From NCBI GenBank assembly GCA_964474695.1, contig CAYYTK010000003.1, forward strand, positions 131,507 through 195,506: a stretch of 64,000 nucleotides of DNA. Reading direction: 5' to 3'. How positions within the stretch are numbered: position 1 is the first letter of the stretch; each line of letters starts with the position of its first letter. This DNA comes from DAOUBP01 sp964474695 (GTDB taxonomy: Bacteria; Chloroflexota; Anaerolineae; CG2-30-64-16). Made by a program: the position numbers and the translations under genes. Positions 63,801 to 64,000 of this stretch are shown piece after piece. Below the pieces are notes generated by a model. The model had not been told where the DNA came from. It did not search any database and saw only the letters and a list, made by a program, of their open reading frames with translations.

Positions 63801-63946
63801 AGCGCGGTCAATGCATCGGTTTCGGGCAGGGTCACGTAGAAGATTTGTATGGGTGCGGGATTGGCGGCCAGGGCAGGGGTCGGCGTCGCCCAGGCGAATC
63901 CCAGCGCCAGGGTCAACACGAGGATCAGGTTCACGATACGAAAAAT
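60809..63946 (-). CDS. Large surface protein with IgGFc-like, DUF11 and GEVED domains
   Basis: About 1041-1045 residues. The start is GTG 63934 or the rare ATT 63946; the latter gives a basic signal-peptide N-terminus (FRIVNLILVLTLAL) and has GAGAAG upstream. Residues about 30-540 resemble an IgGFc-binding-like beta domain (FYVTLPETDALTALDT, AYVYYDQWENGYD, ISMARAVWAS). A DUF11-type repeat follows (GDVATYVITVKNSGSILIENVYVYDTVP, about 595-700), then a GEVED domain (VAGGEVEDYLFTF, about 735-895). The C-terminus has the FNVYR module, PTAVQLTGLGA, a hydrophobic helix and RRRRP. No enzymatic motif. Probably an adhesin or cell-surface structural protein. Confidence 0.85.
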   Translation of the reverse strand: MFRIVNLILVLTLALGFAWATPTPALAANPAPIQIFYVTLPETDALTALDTINSDANSPVWTYFSIAIGVSGAYVYYDQWENGYDSDIANPTNLYSAGNPGGTQIWGNGESDDGCAPNIRGTAVTCTDANDVLNAGDVIIPYNSIPVPRGTALRFDARDKVGANKSISMARAVWASGSGTLNAFAHEMYATAEWGVAYEAPVGCDTNAGDMFEYSALSIMAAQNNTPIRVDADGNGTWDYTGNLNEGGSYLEAYRNRSFPECDYVQQGARVESTDSAKPIQVVLITGDIGSNYASRDMNLLPISAYGTSYWSPVGVDTTDSGPTRLWLYRPSTGGPTHITCERRDAANVTQAVSARGVVTVDLTNNQGARCYASNNGGGSTGEPIFAIGTVDSNETYWDWSFTLFPDNFLSTDALIGLGLGKDPTNAGSTENGSPLWVTAACTSGGTYVYVDWNNDGTADLVDLNGDGDTGDTVDGISETTSNNGMLVTRLYSVRLYNRIVDSPPYDQSGARVWSRTAANKPVRTDPTANPGCKLALAWGEDPRTASAASPGLDVGTSIPPLRLWEGTKSLVLKTDNDNNGMLSPGDVATYVITVKNSGSILIENVYVYDTVPANTTYFPGTTEKDVGSGWTPIPDEGSGTPFPLDNTQPPPPDGVLLGDLAAGATFYVRFDVTLGSGEYESLLNCDVASSDAGALSPCRSDLVATRDWGDLPDTYGTSAAADGPRHSWSSLKLGANWDRDMQGAPTAGADGDDALLAPDDEDGIALSPNANFGIANPQGAVYVTVAGGSGCLNAWMDFTDDAGTCVGPLTDPATCADGDFTKTGGYDVYASKSEHIIQNQLLAVGTTEVFFPAPAGLLSASQSNSYYFRFRLSPGPCTTAIAPAGFVAGGEVEDYLFTFSPLAVDLASFTAEASDTGVTLNWETVSETDNAGFNVYRADSGAGPWVLLNTALIPAAAPGSSEGHAYTWIDGAATPGATYWYALEDVALDGSATRHEPVEVTISEPTAVQLTGLGASPALGMAAPLAALGLALASGYALARRRRP

Positions 63947-64000
63947 GGTATCTTCTCAATAATCCGGGGCGAGTGAATTGTGCCCCGTGTCAAGGACGAT

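Noticed and set aside
1..64000. Insertion sequences, transposases, prophage or tRNA/rRNA genes
   Set aside because: None were recognised by motif; the repeats seen are non-coding palindromes and simple tandem repeats.

Overview
The window is high-GC DNA. It resembles a Chloroflexota (Anaerolineae/Caldilineae-like) heterotroph, judged from the mix of carbohydrate-active enzymes, very large secreted proteins with shared C-terminal modules, a short eukaryote/archaeal-type prolyl-tRNA synthetase, and an unusually heavy load of small palindromic and heptameric repeats. The taxon is an inference; there is no rRNA in the window. Two runs of exactly 100 N (25483-25582 and 58510-58609) are scaffold gaps, and both fall inside tandem repeats.

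Layout. 1-4445: a 5'-truncated gene for a catalytically degenerate RelA/SpoT-like protein fused to a STAND-type ATPase, followed 3 nt later by a second P-loop ATPase with a C-terminal winged helix. 4676-5587: a decayed metG. 5625-12785: a secreted beta-propeller/FG-GAP protein, an aldose-1-epimerase-like protein, a LOG-family protein, proS, a small membrane protein and a ketopantoate-reductase-like protein. 12803-31309: a starch/maltodextrin uptake and degradation region with two solute-binding lipoproteins, MalF/MalG-type permeases, three GH13 enzymes, an acetyl-xylan-esterase-like hydrolase and a GH31 glycosidase. No transport ATPase gene is in the window. 31333-35019: EttA, a histidine phosphatase and an aldo/keto reductase. 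35269-63946: a secretome block, almost all on the minus strand: M14 carboxypeptidase, S8 subtilase, a 1953-residue double-GH13 amylopullulanase, an ExeM/NucH-type nuclease, a lamin-tail protein, a C25 (gingipain-like) peptidase, and a GEVED/DUF11 surface protein. A nucleotidyltransferase toxin-antitoxin-like pair and a 63-residue RiPP-precursor-like peptide lie among them.

How it fits together: extracellular pullulanase/amylase and lipoprotein amylase would release maltodextrins, the SBP/MalF/MalG system imports them, and cytoplasmic GH13/GH31 enzymes and an epimerase process them. The secreted peptidases and nuclease extend this to protein and nucleic acid scavenging. Two C-terminal modules recur: a FNVYR-type domain plus PNAV motif, transmembrane helix and Arg tail (four proteins), and a domain ending in GEFDF-x-L-x-PG (four proteins).

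The most unusual points are the degenerate RSH-STAND fusion with its ATPase partner, the repeated in-frame invasion of coding sequences by several palindromic or heptameric repeat families, the shared C-terminal anchor-like signal, and the small RiPP-like gene.
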